Origin: Boseongicola sp. SB0665_bin_10 | Lineage (GTDB): Bacteria; Pseudomonadota; Alphaproteobacteria; Rhodobacterales; Rhodobacteraceae | Length of the DNA stretch: 34,110 bases | Direction of reading: 5' to 3' | NCBI GenBank assembly: GCA_009838075.1 | Contig: VXSG01000080.1 | Location: 1-34,110, forward strand | Shown here: one piece after another, positions 1 through 8,678 of the stretch | Position numbering within the stretch: position 1 is the stretch's first letter | Layout: each line of letters starts with the position of its first letter | The notes under the pieces: model-generated | What the model saw: the letters and a program-made list of their open reading frames with translations, nothing else | What the model was told of the DNA's origin: nothing | The model's database searches: none | Program-made: the position numbers and the translations under genes

Positions 1-460
1 CGCGATGCCAACGGACCTTGACGAGGCCCGGGATCCCGACGAGCCGCAGCTTTCCACCCCGGCAGACCAGCCCGTCGCCGACGCGAAAGTCCGCGCTGTG
101 GAACCGCGCCTTCGTGCGGAAGCGCGGGAAGCCGGGCGTCTTCCCTTCTTTCAGGCGGCGGAAGAAGGCGGCGAACGCCTTGTCGAGCCGGCGCAGGACC
201 TGCTGCTCGGCGCTGTAGCTGTATCCGGCCAGTTCCGGGACCGCGTCCCGGACTGCCTTCAGCTCGTTCGCCTGGTCCACGTAGCCAAGGCTGACGCCCT
301 GCCGGTGCCAGGCCTCGATGCGCTGCTGGAGGCCCGCGTTGTAGAGGTCACAGAAGTGTCCGAGCATGTCCGAGAGGGCCGCATCCTGCGCCCCGTTCGG
401 GTAGAGCCGGTACTTGTAGCTCCTGATCAGGTGCCTGCCCATGTTCGCCATGTGTTCCAT
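1..460 (-). CDS. tnpB: TnpB (IS200/IS605 OrfB-type) RNA-guided nuclease, N-terminal part, cut by window edge
   Basis: Reading the minus strand leftwards from 460 gives an unbroken frame that leaves the window. It carries the TnpB N-terminal pattern: RSYKYRLYPN near the start, an LYNAGLQQRIEAW segment, then KTPGFPRFRTKARFHSADFR, which matches the family signature before the first RuvC part. TnpB proteins are RNA-guided DNA nucleases of IS200/IS605 elements and the ancestors of Cas12. In-frame ATGs lie at 460, 451 and 442, so the start is uncertain, although only a few residues differ. The RuvC catalytic residues, the zinc ribbon and the omega-RNA region at the 3' end lie outside the window. 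Whether the gene is intact therefore cannot be judged. A TnpA transposase gene is not visible on this side. Confidence 0.88.
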   Translation of the reverse strand, partial: MEHMANMGRHLIRSYKYRLYPNGAQDAALSDMLGHFCDLYNAGLQQRIEAWHRQGVSLGYVDQANELKAVRDAVPELAGYSYSAEQQVLRRLDKAFAAFFRRLKEGKTPGFPRFRTKARFHSADFRVGDGLVCRGGKLRLVGIPGLVKVRWHR

Positions 461-501
461 CTACCTCAGCCCGGCTGTCATTGCAAGGCGCGCGCATTCC
501 C

Positions 502-521
502 CTGTCGCCTGAAGGCGACAG
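502..521. repeat. Perfect hairpin, likely subterminal hairpin of the IS200/IS605-type element end
   Basis: CTGTCGCC-TGAA-GGCGACAG is a perfect 8-bp stem with a 4-nt loop, about 40 bp upstream of the tnpB start. IS200/IS605 elements have no terminal inverted repeats. They carry short subterminal palindromes that TnpA binds as single-stranded hairpins. Position and form fit the left end of this element. The exact element boundary and its cleavage site were not determined. Confidence 0.55.
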
Positions 522-813
522 TCCCCTGCGCGAGTTCTATGGCCCAGATCCTCCAGGTCCTGAATTCTGTCTCCAACGCGATGATTTGGCCGGTTCGGCA
601 TCGCGGTTCCCGGCGCGACGACCAATTCATCGGCGCGAGGTGCATCGTGAGTCAAGAACTGTACGCAGAGATCTTGCGACCGCCGACTGGCGTCGCTCTC
701 GTTCACCGACCGGACCTCGACGGCCGATCCGCTGGTGCAAATGAACGACAGATGCGGCTCGGTCCCGCGTTCCGGCCGGAGAAGCAGCCGGACCGCAGAG
801 CCTGGCTTTGCCA
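522..813. other. Stretch without a recognisable gene between two mobile-element remnants
   Basis: Both strands contain open frames here, but none reads like a known protein family. The stretch joins the IS200/IS605-type end on the left to an IS5-like transposase fragment on the right, whose homology stops at about 814. It is probably element debris or pre-insertion sequence. Confidence 0.4.
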
Positions 814-1065
814 CAGGGCGTTGAATGCGCGCCCGAAGTCGCCTGAAACCGCCCAGCGGCGGAACCGCTCGAACACGTAGTTCCAATTGCTGACGCGCTC
901 CGGAAGGTCGCGCCATGGCGGTCGCTTGCGGAAGCGCCCCCGCACCGCCTCGAGGAACTGCCGGTTCACCGCCGAGGTGGTACCCGGATCGATCGCCTTG
1001 CCAGGCGGCATGGGCTCGACCCGCGCCGACATTGCATCGGCCGGCACCGTCTTGTCAGCATTCAT
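814..1065 (-). pseudogene. IS5-family transposase, N-terminal remnant
   Basis: From the ATG at 1065 the minus strand encodes about 84 residues that read like the N-terminal (DUF4096-type) part of IS5/IS427-group transposases: MPPGKAIDPG, NRQFLEAVRGRFRKRPPWRD, LPERVSNWNYVFERFRRWA and GRAFNAL. Intact proteins continue with an acidic catalytic domain (D-x-T, then DDE). Here the similarity ends at about 814 and the frame runs on without any such motif to a stop at 703. It is therefore a truncated, inactive fragment. It lies about 225 bp upstream of the LacI-family gene and could have affected that gene's promoter. Confidence 0.75.
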
Positions 1066-1152
1066 CCTGGCGCCTGCGGGCCTTGTCCGTGCCGACGTTC
1101 CGGCGGTCGCTGGAGCAGGAATGGGCATCGACCCGCCAGAATCGCAACCCGA

Positions 1153-1185
1153 TTGTCAACGGAGCCCAGTACTGTCAAATATAGT
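1153..1185 (+). promoter_or_regulatory. Weak candidate promoter/operator of the LacI-family gene
   Basis: TTGTCA (1153-1158) and TATAGT (1180-1185) resemble -35 and -10 boxes, but the 21-bp spacer is too long. TCAAAT (1175-1180) gives a 16-bp spacer but a poor -10. The hexamer TGTCAA occurs twice, at 1154-1159 and 1173-1178. Offered only as the most promoter-like stretch before the gene. Confidence 0.25.
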
Positions 1186-1289
1186 TTTGCGCGCGTCATG
1201 TTTTGGTGAGGGCTAACGCCACCGGTGTCGAAGATTCGCACGCGTCTGCTGCAAACTCGCCGGAGTCGGCGCACATAGGAGATACGAGG

Positions 1290-2321
1290 TTGGGAGAGCT
1301 GACTATCAGAACCATGGAAGATTTCGCAGCGGCGAGTGGCGTCTCGCGCCCGACTGTTTCGAAATACTTCCACGACCCGGGAAGTGTCCGCAAATCGACA
1401 CGCGAGCGGATTGAGGCCGCTCTGGAACAGTACGACTATCGCCCAAACATCTACGCGATGAACCAGAACCGCCAGCTCACGAAGAGCGTAGGCATCATGG
1501 TTCCCTACCTTGCAGACCCTGTCTTTGCCGAGATCGCAAGAACCCTGGAACGCCGCTGCATCGAAGCCGGTTTCCATGCGACGCTGTTCAGTTCGCACGG
1601 TGAGCGGAAACTTGAAAGCGAGGCTCTGAACGACCTTAGGTCACTGCGTCCGTCCGGCGTGCTGCTGGCTCCGCTCGGCCGGAGTTCCGACCGGGATCAC
1701 ATTGCCCGGTTCTGCGAAGAGGTTCCGACGGTCCTGTTGGACAGAAACATTGCAGGAATCGGAGAGGCCTTTGTCGGTTCGGACAACAAGAGCTTCGTGT
1801 CGCAAAGCGTTGACTACCTTACCCGGACCGGGGAGCCGCCGTGCTTCTTCGAGATGAGGAACCCGGGCAACCCGAACTCGCTTGCGCGCCACCGATGCTA
1901 TATCGAAGCGATGGAAAGTCACGGGTTGGAGCCGATGCTTGTCCAGGTGGAAGGCGAAGGCTGGAACCTTGAGGAAATCGGTTACCAAGGGGGCATGCGC
2001 GCGCTGCAAGATCGTTCGTTTCCCACCGACACGGTCCTTTGCAGCAACGACCGTCTTGCCATCGGGCTACTGGCTGCCTGTTACGAAAAGGGGCTGCGCA
2101 TCGGACGCGGAAGCGGCTGCGCGCTGCGTGTGGCGGGCCACGATGACCATCCTTATTCGCGCTTCACCTGCCCCTCCTTGACCACCGTGGCCCACGAATA
2201 CGACCTTGTGTCAGACTGCGGCGCCGAAACGCTGTTCAGATTGATCGAGGCGGGCGGGCGATTCGACGATCGGACGGAAACCCTGTTTTCCGCGCGCCTC
2301 GTGCTTCGCGCATCGGCGTGA
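1290..2321 (+). CDS. LacI-family transcriptional regulator of the polyol operon
   Basis: The protein has a LacI-type N-terminal helix-turn-helix (MEDFAAASGVSRPTVSKYF, then RIEAALEQYDYRPN) followed by a periplasmic-binding-protein-like effector domain (SVGIMVPYLADPVFAEIARTL ... VPTVLLDRN ... CSNDRLAIGLL ... VAGHDDHPYS). I chose the TTG at 1290 because AGGAG (1277-1281) lies 8 nt upstream, giving 343 residues, the usual family length. The frame is open from an upstream GTG at 1203, which would add 29 residues with no family features, and the internal ATG at 1314 would clip the helix-turn-helix. The gene ends 87 bp before the polyol-binding protein gene on the same strand. It most likely represses that operon and is relieved by a polyol or ketose; the ligand is inferred from position only. 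Confidence 0.9.
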   Translation: MGELTIRTMEDFAAASGVSRPTVSKYFHDPGSVRKSTRERIEAALEQYDYRPNIYAMNQNRQLTKSVGIMVPYLADPVFAEIARTLERRCIEAGFHATLFSSHGERKLESEALNDLRSLRPSGVLLAPLGRSSDRDHIARFCEEVPTVLLDRNIAGIGEAFVGSDNKSFVSQSVDYLTRTGEPPCFFEMRNPGNPNSLARHRCYIEAMESHGLEPMLVQVEGEGWNLEEIGYQGGMRALQDRSFPTDTVLCSNDRLAIGLLAACYEKGLRIGRGSGCALRVAGHDDHPYSRFTCPSLTTVAHEYDLVSDCGAETLFRLIEAGGRFDDRTETLFSARLVLRASA

Positions 2322-2328
2322 AGCTTTT

Positions 2329-2358
2329 TGTCACGCGTAAAATTGTTATTGACACGCG
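2329..2358. promoter_or_regulatory. Direct-repeat pair overlapping the smo promoter, candidate operator
   Basis: TGTCACGCG (2329-2337) and TGACACGCG (2350-2358) differ at one base and start exactly 21 bp apart, two helical turns. The second copy overlaps the TTGACA -35 box. This arrangement fits a repressor or activator contact, possibly for the LacI-family protein encoded just upstream. LacI sites are normally palindromic, so another regulator is possible. Confidence 0.35.
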
Positions 2359-2376
2359 CTGGATTCTTGCTAGGGT
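2349..2376 (+). promoter_or_regulatory. Candidate sigma-70 promoter of the smo/mtlK operon
   Basis: A consensus -35 box TTGACA (2349-2354) is followed after 16 bp by TAGGGT (2371-2376), a modest -10 box. It lies in the only intergenic gap between the regulator gene and the binding-protein gene. The mRNA leader would be about 25 nt and contains the AGGGAGG ribosome site at 2396-2402. Confidence 0.5.
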
Positions 2377-2408
2377 TGCGTCGCGATTTAACCCTAGGGA
2401 GGATTCGA

Positions 2409-3710
2409 ATGTTTCTCAAGAACGCACTCCGCGCAGCCACTGCACTGTCGCTCATCGTGGCCGGCAGCGCCTATGCGGAAACCATAACCATCGCCACTGT
2501 CAACAACGGCGACATGATCCGCATGCAAGGATATACCGGCGACTTCACCGCCAAGACTGGCCACGACGTCGAATGGGTGACCCTCGAAGAGAACGTGCTG
2601 CGTCAGCGCGTGACCACCGACATTTCGACCAAGGGTGGTCAGTTCGACATCATGACCATCGGCATGTACGAGACCCCGATCTGGGGTGGCAACGGCTGGC
2701 TGGTGCCGCTGGACGATCTGTCGGCCGAATACGATGTCGACGACATCCTGCCCGCCATGCGCGGCGGTTTGTCGCATGATGGCACGCTCTACGCTGCGCC
2801 GTTCTATGGCGAAAGCTCCATGGTCATGTACCGCACCGACCTGATGGAAAAGGCCGGGCTGGAGATGCCGGCGGCGCCGACCTGGGAATTCATCCGGGAA
2901 GCTGCCGCGGCGATGGACGACCCCGGAAGCGACACCAACGGTGTCTGCTTGCGTGGCAAGGCCGGCTGGGGTGAAGGCGGTGCCTTCATCACCGTGACTG
3001 CCAACTCGTTCGGTGCGCGTTGGTTCGACGAAAACTGGCGGGCCCAGTTCGATCAGCCGGAGTGGAAAGACGCGCTGACCTTCTTCGTCAACCTGATGAA
3101 CGACTACGGCCCCCAGGGCTACGCCACCAACGGCTTCAACGAGAACCTGTCGCTGTTCCAGCAGGGCAAGTGCGGCATGTGGATCGACGCCACCGTTGCG
3201 GCATCCTTCGTGACCAACCCCAACGACTCGACCGTCGCGGACAAGGTCGGCTTTGCGCTGGCGCCTGACAACGGGCTCGGCAAGCGCTCGAACTGGCTCT
3301 GGGCCTGGGCACTGGCGATCCCCGCCGGCACCAAGAAAGAGGCGGCCGCGAAGCAGTTCATCGAGTGGGCCACCTCGAAAGGGTACATAGAGCTCGTCGC
3401 GGCGAACGAAGGTTGGGCCAACGTGCCGCCGGGTGCCCGTACCTCGCTTTACGCGAACCCGGAATACCAGGCGGTGCCGTTTGCGAAGATGACACTCGAT
3501 TCCATCAACGCGGCGGATCCAAACAACCCGACCGTCAAGCCGGTGCCCTATGTCGGCATCCAGTTTGTCGCCATCCCCGAGTTTGCCGGCATTGCAACGG
3601 AAGTCAGCCAGGAGTTCTCGGCTGTCTACGCAGGCCAGCAAACTGTGGATGAGGCGCTGGCCAAGGCACAAGCGTTGACCACCGACGCAATGGAAGCGGC
3701 CGGCTACTAA
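2409..3710 (+). CDS. smoE: Polyol (sorbitol/mannitol) ABC transporter substrate-binding protein SmoE
   Basis: A 433-residue family 1 solute-binding protein. The start is set by AGGGAGG (2396-2402), 6 nt before the ATG. Residues 1-23 form a Sec signal peptide with an AYA-ET cleavage site, so the mature protein acts in the periplasm. The body has typical sugar-binding features: QFDIMTIGMYETPIW, the hinge stretch YAAPFYGESSMVMYRTDL, and NLSLFQQGKCGMWIDAT. It is followed by two permease genes, a UgpC/MalK-like ATPase gene, a decayed sorbitol dehydrogenase gene and a mannitol dehydrogenase gene, in the order of the Rhodobacter smo operon. That context is why I assign sorbitol/mannitol as ligands; the sequence alone shows only a sugar/polyol binding protein. 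Confidence 0.88.
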   Translation: MFLKNALRAATALSLIVAGSAYAETITIATVNNGDMIRMQGYTGDFTAKTGHDVEWVTLEENVLRQRVTTDISTKGGQFDIMTIGMYETPIWGGNGWLVPLDDLSAEYDVDDILPAMRGGLSHDGTLYAAPFYGESSMVMYRTDLMEKAGLEMPAAPTWEFIREAAAAMDDPGSDTNGVCLRGKAGWGEGGAFITVTANSFGARWFDENWRAQFDQPEWKDALTFFVNLMNDYGPQGYATNGFNENLSLFQQGKCGMWIDATVAASFVTNPNDSTVADKVGFALAPDNGLGKRSNWLWAWALAIPAGTKKEAAAKQFIEWATSKGYIELVAANEGWANVPPGARTSLYANPEYQAVPFAKMTLDSINAADPNNPTVKPVPYVGIQFVAIPEFAGIATEVSQEFSAVYAGQQTVDEALAKAQALTTDAMEAAGY

Positions 3711-3723
3711 GCCTTCCTCCCTG

Positions 3724-3751
3724 TCAGGGGGCGGCCTTGATCGCCCCCTGA
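3724..3751 (+). terminator. Strong stem-loop between smoE and smoF (attenuator or mRNA-stabilising hairpin)
   Basis: A perfect 10-bp stem, TCAGGGGGCG paired with CGCCCCCTGA, with an 8-nt loop, begins 13 nt after the smoE stop codon. No T-run follows, so it is unlikely to be a full intrinsic terminator. Hairpins at this place in binding-protein operons commonly protect the upstream message or partly terminate, so that binding protein exceeds permease. Confidence 0.75.
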
Positions 3752-3825
3752 AGTCTACCGAAACGATCCCGTTGCGCTATCATTCTGGGCAGCCGCGTCA
3801 GGCAGCCATCAGAGGAGGCACGTCC

Positions 3826-4704
3826 ATGGCAACACAGCACTCCCGATCCGCAGCCAGGCTGATGATGGCCCCGGCGGTGGTATTGCTTCTTGGCTGGATG
3901 CTCGTGCCGCTGACGATGACGCTCTACTTCTCCTTCAAGAAATACCTGCCGATGCGCGGCGACTCGTTGGCAAACGGCCTGGATTGGGTGGGGTTTGCAA
4001 ACTACACACGCTTCCTGACGTCGAGTTCGTTCTGGCCAAGTGTCTATGCGACCCTCGTCATCGTCGGCGGTGTCCTGGTGATCACGGTGATCCTCGGAAT
4101 TTTCCTCGCTCTCCTGCTCGATCAGCCGATGTGGGGTCAGGGGATTGTCCGCATCCTGGTCATCGCTCCGTTCTTCGTCATGCCGACCGTGTCGGGCCTA
4201 GTTTGGAAGAACATGTTCATGGACCCCGTGAACGGCTTCTTTGCCCATGTCTGGCGAAGTGTCGGGGCCCAACCGATCGAATGGCTCTCGCAGGCATCGC
4301 TGCCCTCGCTCATTCTCATCGTGTCGTGGCAATGGCTGCCCTTCGCGACGCTGATCCTGCTCACGGCGTTTCAGTCGCTCGACCAGGAACAGCTCGAAGC
4401 CGCCGAGATGGACGGCGCGCGCTGGCCGCAGCGCTTTGTCTTCATCGTTCTGCCGCACCTGAGCCGCGCGATCACCGTCGTGCTCCTGATCCAGACGATC
4501 TTCCTGCTGTCGATCTTCGCAGAGATATTCGTTACCACCCAGGGCGCGTTCGGCACCAAGACACTGACCTACCTGATCTTTCAGCGGGTGCTGGAGAGCC
4601 AGAACGTTGGCCTCGGCTCCGCCGGTGGCGTTTACGCCATCATCCTCGCCAACATCGTTGCGATCTTCCTGATGCGCATCGTCGGCAAGAACCTGGACGC
4701 GTGA
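3826..4704 (+). CDS. smoF: Polyol ABC transporter permease SmoF
   Basis: A 292-residue inner-membrane permease of the MalF type with about six hydrophobic segments. The cytoplasmic EAA loop is visible as EQLEAAEMDGARWPQRFVF, followed by the proline that ends the motif. It contacts the ATPase SmoK and pairs with SmoG. The ATG at 3826 is chosen for the GAGGAGG ribosome site at 3812-3818; the frame extends further upstream without family features. The gene follows smoE after 115 bp that contain a stem-loop, and lies 12 bp before smoG. Confidence 0.88.
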   Translation: MATQHSRSAARLMMAPAVVLLLGWMLVPLTMTLYFSFKKYLPMRGDSLANGLDWVGFANYTRFLTSSSFWPSVYATLVIVGGVLVITVILGIFLALLLDQPMWGQGIVRILVIAPFFVMPTVSGLVWKNMFMDPVNGFFAHVWRSVGAQPIEWLSQASLPSLILIVSWQWLPFATLILLTAFQSLDQEQLEAAEMDGARWPQRFVFIVLPHLSRAITVVLLIQTIFLLSIFAEIFVTTQGAFGTKTLTYLIFQRVLESQNVGLGSAGGVYAIILANIVAIFLMRIVGKNLDA

Positions 4705-4716
4705 GGGGGGACGACC

Positions 4717-5547
4717 ATGGCCCGTGCCGTCACGAACCGCCAAAAGACGATCAACTCCCTTGCCGCATGGGCGGTCGGCCTGCTGATCTTCTTCCCGATC
4801 CTGTGGATCTTCGTCATGTCGTTCAAGGCCGAGGGCGACGCGATCAAGGCCCCGCTGGAAGTGCTCGCTGCGCCCTGGACCTTGGAAAACTACGGGGTCG
4901 TGCAGGAGCGCTCGGACTATTCGCGGCACTTCGTTAACTCGGTCATCCTCGCATTCGGTTCGACTCTCCTGGGCCTTCTCGTCGCCGTGCCTGCGGCCTG
5001 GGCGATGGCCTTCGTGCCCTCCAAGCGCACCAAGGACATCCTCCTATGGATGCTCTCGACGAAGATGCTGCCCGCCGTCGGCGTGCTCTACCCGATTTAC
5101 CTTCTGTTCATCCAGCTTGGACTCCTCGACAGCCGCGCCGGGCTTGTGGTCGTACTGATGCTGATCAACCTGCCGATCATCGTCTGGATGCTCTACACCT
5201 ACTTCAAGGAGATCCCCGGCGAGATCCTGGAGGCGGCGCGGATGGATGGCGCCACATTGCACGAAGAGATCCTTTACGTGCTCACGCCGATGGCGATCCC
5301 GGGCATGGCCTCGACGGTGCTCCTGAACGTCATCCTCGCCTGGAACGAGGCGTTCTGGACTCTCAATCTCACCGCGGCCAAGGCGGCCCCGCTCACGGCC
5401 TTCATCGCCAGCTACTCGAGCCCGGAGGGGTTGTTCTACGCCAAGCTCTCGGCGGCATCGACCATGGCCATCGCGCCAATCCTGATCATGGGCTGGTTCA
5501 GCCAGAAACAACTTGTCCGCGGCCTGACCTTCGGCGCCGTGAAATAA
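4717..5547 (+). CDS. smoG: Polyol ABC transporter permease SmoG
   Basis: A 276-residue MalG-type inner-membrane permease. It starts with a hydrophobic segment ([19 protein letters not shown]) and carries a clear EAA loop ([19 protein letters not shown]) and a C-terminal [14 protein letters not shown] tail, a common MalG-type ending. Together with SmoF it forms the transmembrane channel. The gene starts 12 bp after smoF and ends 11 bp before smoK, so the genes are co-transcribed. Confidence 0.88.
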   Translation: MARAVTNRQKTINSLAAWAVGLLIFFPILWIFVMSFKAEGDAIKAPLEVLAAPWTLENYGVVQERSDYSRHFVNSVILAFGSTLLGLLVAVPAAWAMAFVPSKRTKDILLWMLSTKMLPAVGVLYPIYLLFIQLGLLDSRAGLVVVLMLINLPIIVWMLYTYFKEIPGEILEAARMDGATLHEEILYVLTPMAIPGMASTVLLNVILAWNEAFWTLNLTAAKAAPLTAFIASYSSPEGLFYAKLSAASTMAIAPILIMGWFSQKQLVRGLTFGAVK

Positions 5548-5558
5548 AGGGAACGGAC

Positions 5559-6563
5559 ATGGGACAGATTCAACTCAACCAGGTTTCCAAGAGTTTCGGC
5601 AGCGTCGAGGTCATTCCACCGCTCGATCTTACGATCGAAGACGGCGAGTTCGTGGTTTTTGTCGGCCCGTCGGGCTGCGGGAAATCCACGCTCCTGCGCC
5701 TGATCGCCGGACTCGAGGACGTCACCGGCGGCCACGTCACGATCGATGGTCAGGATGCAACCGAAGTCGCGCCGGCAAAGCGCGGCCTTGCGATGGTGTT
5801 CCAGAGCTATGCGCTCTATCCGCACATGTCGGTGCGCAAGAACATCGCGTTTCCCTTGCGCATGGCCGGTCTTGACAAGGCCGAGCAGGACAGGTCCGTG
5901 GCGCAGGCAGCCGAGGTTCTCAACCTTACCGACTACCTCGATCGGCGCCCCGGCCAGCTTTCGGGTGGCCAGCGGCAGCGCGTCGCCATCGGCCGCGCGA
6001 TTGTACGTGAACCGGCCGCCTTCCTGTTCGACGAACCGCTCTCCAACCTCGATGCCGCCCTTCGCGTGGGCATGCGACTGGAGATCTCCGAGCTGCACAA
6101 GCGTCTCAAGACGACGATGATCTACGTTACCCACGACCAGGTCGAAGCCATGACCATGGCCGACAAGATCGTGGTTCTGCAGGCGGGCGTGATCGAGCAG
6201 GTCGGCTCACCGCTCGAACTTTACCAACGCCCGCGCAATACCTTTGTGGCGGGCTTCATCGGCAGCCCGAAGATGAACCTGATCCAGGGGCCCGGGGCCG
6301 AAAAGCACGGCGCCGCAACGATCGGCATCCGCCCCGAACACATCGACATCAACGAGAATGAGGGGCTTTGGCAGGGCACCGTGGGTGTGTCGGAACACCT
6401 TGGCTCCGACACCTTCTTCCACGTACAGTGCAACGCCTCGCACGAGCCGCTCACGGTGCGGGCCACAGGCGAAATGGCCCTCGAATACGGCGCCGAGGTC
6501 CACCTGACGCCACGCACCGAGCATCTTCACAAGTTCGACGTGAAGGGGCTCCGGATGGAATGA
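5559..6563 (+). CDS. smoK: Polyol ABC transporter ATP-binding protein SmoK (MalK/UgpC type)
   Basis: A 334-residue importer ATPase. Walker [10 protein letters not shown] lies at 36-44, the Q-loop Gln at 82, the signature LSGGQ at 134-138, Walker B FLFDEP at 155-160 and the switch His at 192. The C-terminal part (about 240-334) is the TOBE/regulatory fold with the typical IGIRPEHI stretch. The ATG at 5559 follows smoG by 11 bp with AAAGGGAACGG upstream; the frame is open further upstream, but that is antisense-like overlap with smoG. Its stop overlaps the smoS start by 4 bp (ATGA). It powers SmoEFG import. Confidence 0.92.
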   Translation: MGQIQLNQVSKSFGSVEVIPPLDLTIEDGEFVVFVGPSGCGKSTLLRLIAGLEDVTGGHVTIDGQDATEVAPAKRGLAMVFQSYALYPHMSVRKNIAFPLRMAGLDKAEQDRSVAQAAEVLNLTDYLDRRPGQLSGGQRQRVAIGRAIVREPAAFLFDEPLSNLDAALRVGMRLEISELHKRLKTTMIYVTHDQVEAMTMADKIVVLQAGVIEQVGSPLELYQRPRNTFVAGFIGSPKMNLIQGPGAEKHGAATIGIRPEHIDINENEGLWQGTVGVSEHLGSDTFFHVQCNASHEPLTVRATGEMALEYGAEVHLTPRTEHLHKFDVKGLRME

Positions 6564-7078
6564 AACCGTTCAACGGCAAGACCGCAATGATCACTGACGC
6601 AGCGCGCGGTATCAGGAGCGCCCTTGCCGAGGCTCGTGTGGCGGAAGAGGCGGGTGTCGCCCTTGCTGCCGATATCGACATCGCGTGGGGGTGCCAATCT
6701 GCAGATGAGGCTGGCCCGACCGACATCGCGGCGGGAATCGATATCGCCCGACAAGACATCATCGGCGCAGGCCCGGCCAATTCCATAGCCGCCGTCGGCA
6801 GCATCGACATCCTGATCAACAATGCGACGATCTTCGCCCTCGCCCCGATCGTCGAGACTGCCCGGGGCGGTTGCGCGCAGGTCTTCGAAACCTTCATCGC
6901 CAGGCATGAAAGCAGGCGTCGCGGGCAGAAGAAGAAGGAAGTCGGCTCAAGCGTGCCCTGCGGGCGCATGGGTCGGGCCGAAGACCTCGGCGGCAGGGCG
7001 ATCTCTCTCGCCTCCGACGAGGCCGACTGCATCGTCGCCCAAACCTGCAACGCCGTTGGCGGACAGAGGATGAGTTGA
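6560..7078 (+). pseudogene. smoS: Decayed sorbitol (polyol) dehydrogenase gene smoS, internally deleted but in frame
   Basis: The product would be 172 residues against about 256 for SmoS, a short-chain dehydrogenase that oxidises sorbitol to fructose. The N-terminus (FNGKTAMITDAARGIRSALA ... VGSIDILINNATIFALAPIV) and the C-terminus (GRMGRAEDLGGRAISLAS ... GG-MS) clearly match SmoS. Roughly 85 central residues are gone, including the Ser-Tyr-x3-Lys catalytic core. The nucleotide motif TGxxxGxG has become TDAARGIR, losing two glycines. The gene cannot encode a working dehydrogenase. The ATGA overlap with smoK and the open frame persist, perhaps because translation through it couples smoK to mtlK. 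Sorbitol oxidation would then rely on MtlK or another enzyme. Confidence 0.88.
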
Positions 7079-7081
7079 GCG

Positions 7082-8593
7082 ATGAATTCGGGGGATGCCA
7101 TCAAGAAACTCGGCAATGATACCTTGTCGAGCCTTCCCGAGGGCATCGAACGACCACGATACGACCGCGGCAACCTGACTCCCGGGATCGTGCACATCGG
7201 ACTTGGCAACTTCCACCGCGCGCATCAGGCATGGTATCTGCACCGTCTGATGCAAGACGGTCGTGCGCAGGATTGGGCCATCATCGGCGCTGGGGTAAGG
7301 CCCTACGATGTTGCGATGCGCGAAAAGCTCCTGGCACAGGACTGCCTGACCACGCTGATCGAACTTGACCCCTCCGGCGCGAGCGCCGAGGTTATCGGGC
7401 CCATGGTCGACTACCTGCCGGTCGAGGGCGGCAACGGCGCCTTGATCCGTGCCATGGCCGATCCGCGAATCCGCATCGTCTCGCTGACTGTCACTGAGGG
7501 CGGATATTACACCGACGCAAGCGGCGGGTTCGACGCCGCACACGCCGATATCGCCCACGACGCCCAATCACCCGACACTCCACGCACCGCCTTCGGCGCC
7601 ATGATAGCCGCACTGAAGCTGCGCCGCGCCGCCGGGCATGGGCCATTCACCGGGCAAAGCTGCGACAACCTGCAAGGCAACGGTGCCATCCTGCGCCAGA
7701 CGGTCGTGTCGCTCGCACGTCTGAGCGATCCGGATCTCGCCGACTGGATCGATGGAAATTGCAGCTTTCCCAGTTCGATGGTGGATTGCATCGTGCCGGC
7801 GACCGGCCCGAAGGAGATTGCCCTTGCGCGATCGTTCGGGATCGACGACGCCGCGCCCGTCACCCACGAGAACTTCCACCAATGGGTAATCGAGGACGAT
7901 TTTTGCGCCGGTCGGCCGGATTGGCACGAAGTCGATGCCACTTTCACGGACGCCGTGCACGACTATGAGACGATGAAGATCCGGATTCTGAACGCCGGGC
8001 ACCAGGTGCTTTCCAACGCGGGCGAGCTCCTGTCGGTTGAAACGATCGCCGAATGCATGGAGCACCCGCTGATCGCGGCGCTGTTTCGCAAGGTCCAGGC
8101 CGAGGAGATCGCGCCCTACGTGCACCCTGTGCCAGGCATGACGCCAGCGAACTACAAGAAACTGGTCGAGCGTCGCTTCTCCAACCCTGAGATTCTCGAC
8201 ACCACCCGACGCGTCGCTTTCGACGGCTCGTCGCGGCACGCCCGATTTGTCCTTCCCATTCTGCGAGAGGCGCTGGCTGCGGGTGGTTCAGTCGAGGGGC
8301 TGAGCCTGGTCGAGGCGCTTTGGGCGCGGATGTGTGAGGGGACGCGCGAGGACGGCAGCCGCATTGAGTCCAATGATCCTTTCTGGGATGATCTTACCGC
8401 CTACGCGGCCCGCGCCCGGGAGGTCCCGCACACTTGGCTTGAGATGCGCGAAATTTATGGGGACCTCTCTGAAGCGCCGAGATTCTCCTCAGCCTTTGAG
8501 CGATGGCTGACCCTGATTTATCGCAACGGCATCGAGTCTGTCATTTCCCAGTATCTGAATCGAAAGGCGACCGCAGTGGGCTGTCCTTACTGA
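7082..8593 (+). CDS. mtlK: Mannitol 2-dehydrogenase (polyol-specific long-chain dehydrogenase)
   Basis: A 503-residue protein that oxidises mannitol (often also sorbitol or arabitol) to fructose with NAD+. The N-terminal NAD-binding motif IGLGNFHRAHQAWYL (39-53) and the catalytic signature K299-x4-N304-x2-H307, in KIRILNAGH, are those of the mannitol dehydrogenase family. HENFHQWVIEDDF (262-274) is another family block. The length is normal. It starts 3 bp after the stop of the broken smoS, with only AGAGGA (7066-7071) upstream, so translation may depend on ribosomes coming from smoS. It is the last intact gene of the polyol operon. No fructokinase gene follows; only a kinase fragment is present. 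Confidence 0.92.
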   Translation: MNSGDAIKKLGNDTLSSLPEGIERPRYDRGNLTPGIVHIGLGNFHRAHQAWYLHRLMQDGRAQDWAIIGAGVRPYDVAMREKLLAQDCLTTLIELDPSGASAEVIGPMVDYLPVEGGNGALIRAMADPRIRIVSLTVTEGGYYTDASGGFDAAHADIAHDAQSPDTPRTAFGAMIAALKLRRAAGHGPFTGQSCDNLQGNGAILRQTVVSLARLSDPDLADWIDGNCSFPSSMVDCIVPATGPKEIALARSFGIDDAAPVTHENFHQWVIEDDFCAGRPDWHEVDATFTDAVHDYETMKIRILNAGHQVLSNAGELLSVETIAECMEHPLIAALFRKVQAEEIAPYVHPVPGMTPANYKKLVERRFSNPEILDTTRRVAFDGSSRHARFVLPILREALAAGGSVEGLSLVEALWARMCEGTREDGSRIESNDPFWDDLTAYAARAREVPHTWLEMREIYGDLSEAPRFSSAFERWLTLIYRNGIESVISQYLNRKATAVGCPY

Positions 8594-8678
8594 AGTGAAC
8601 CAAGAACTAGGGTGGATTTGCCCCGCAAGTCGATGGACCTGGAAATTTATGGGAAGAGAGCAATGCCTGAGGTCGGTG

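Noticed and set aside
2394..3671. Long minus-strand frame (425 codons) opposite smoE
   Set aside because: Shadow of the binding-protein gene with no recognisable motif or ribosome site.
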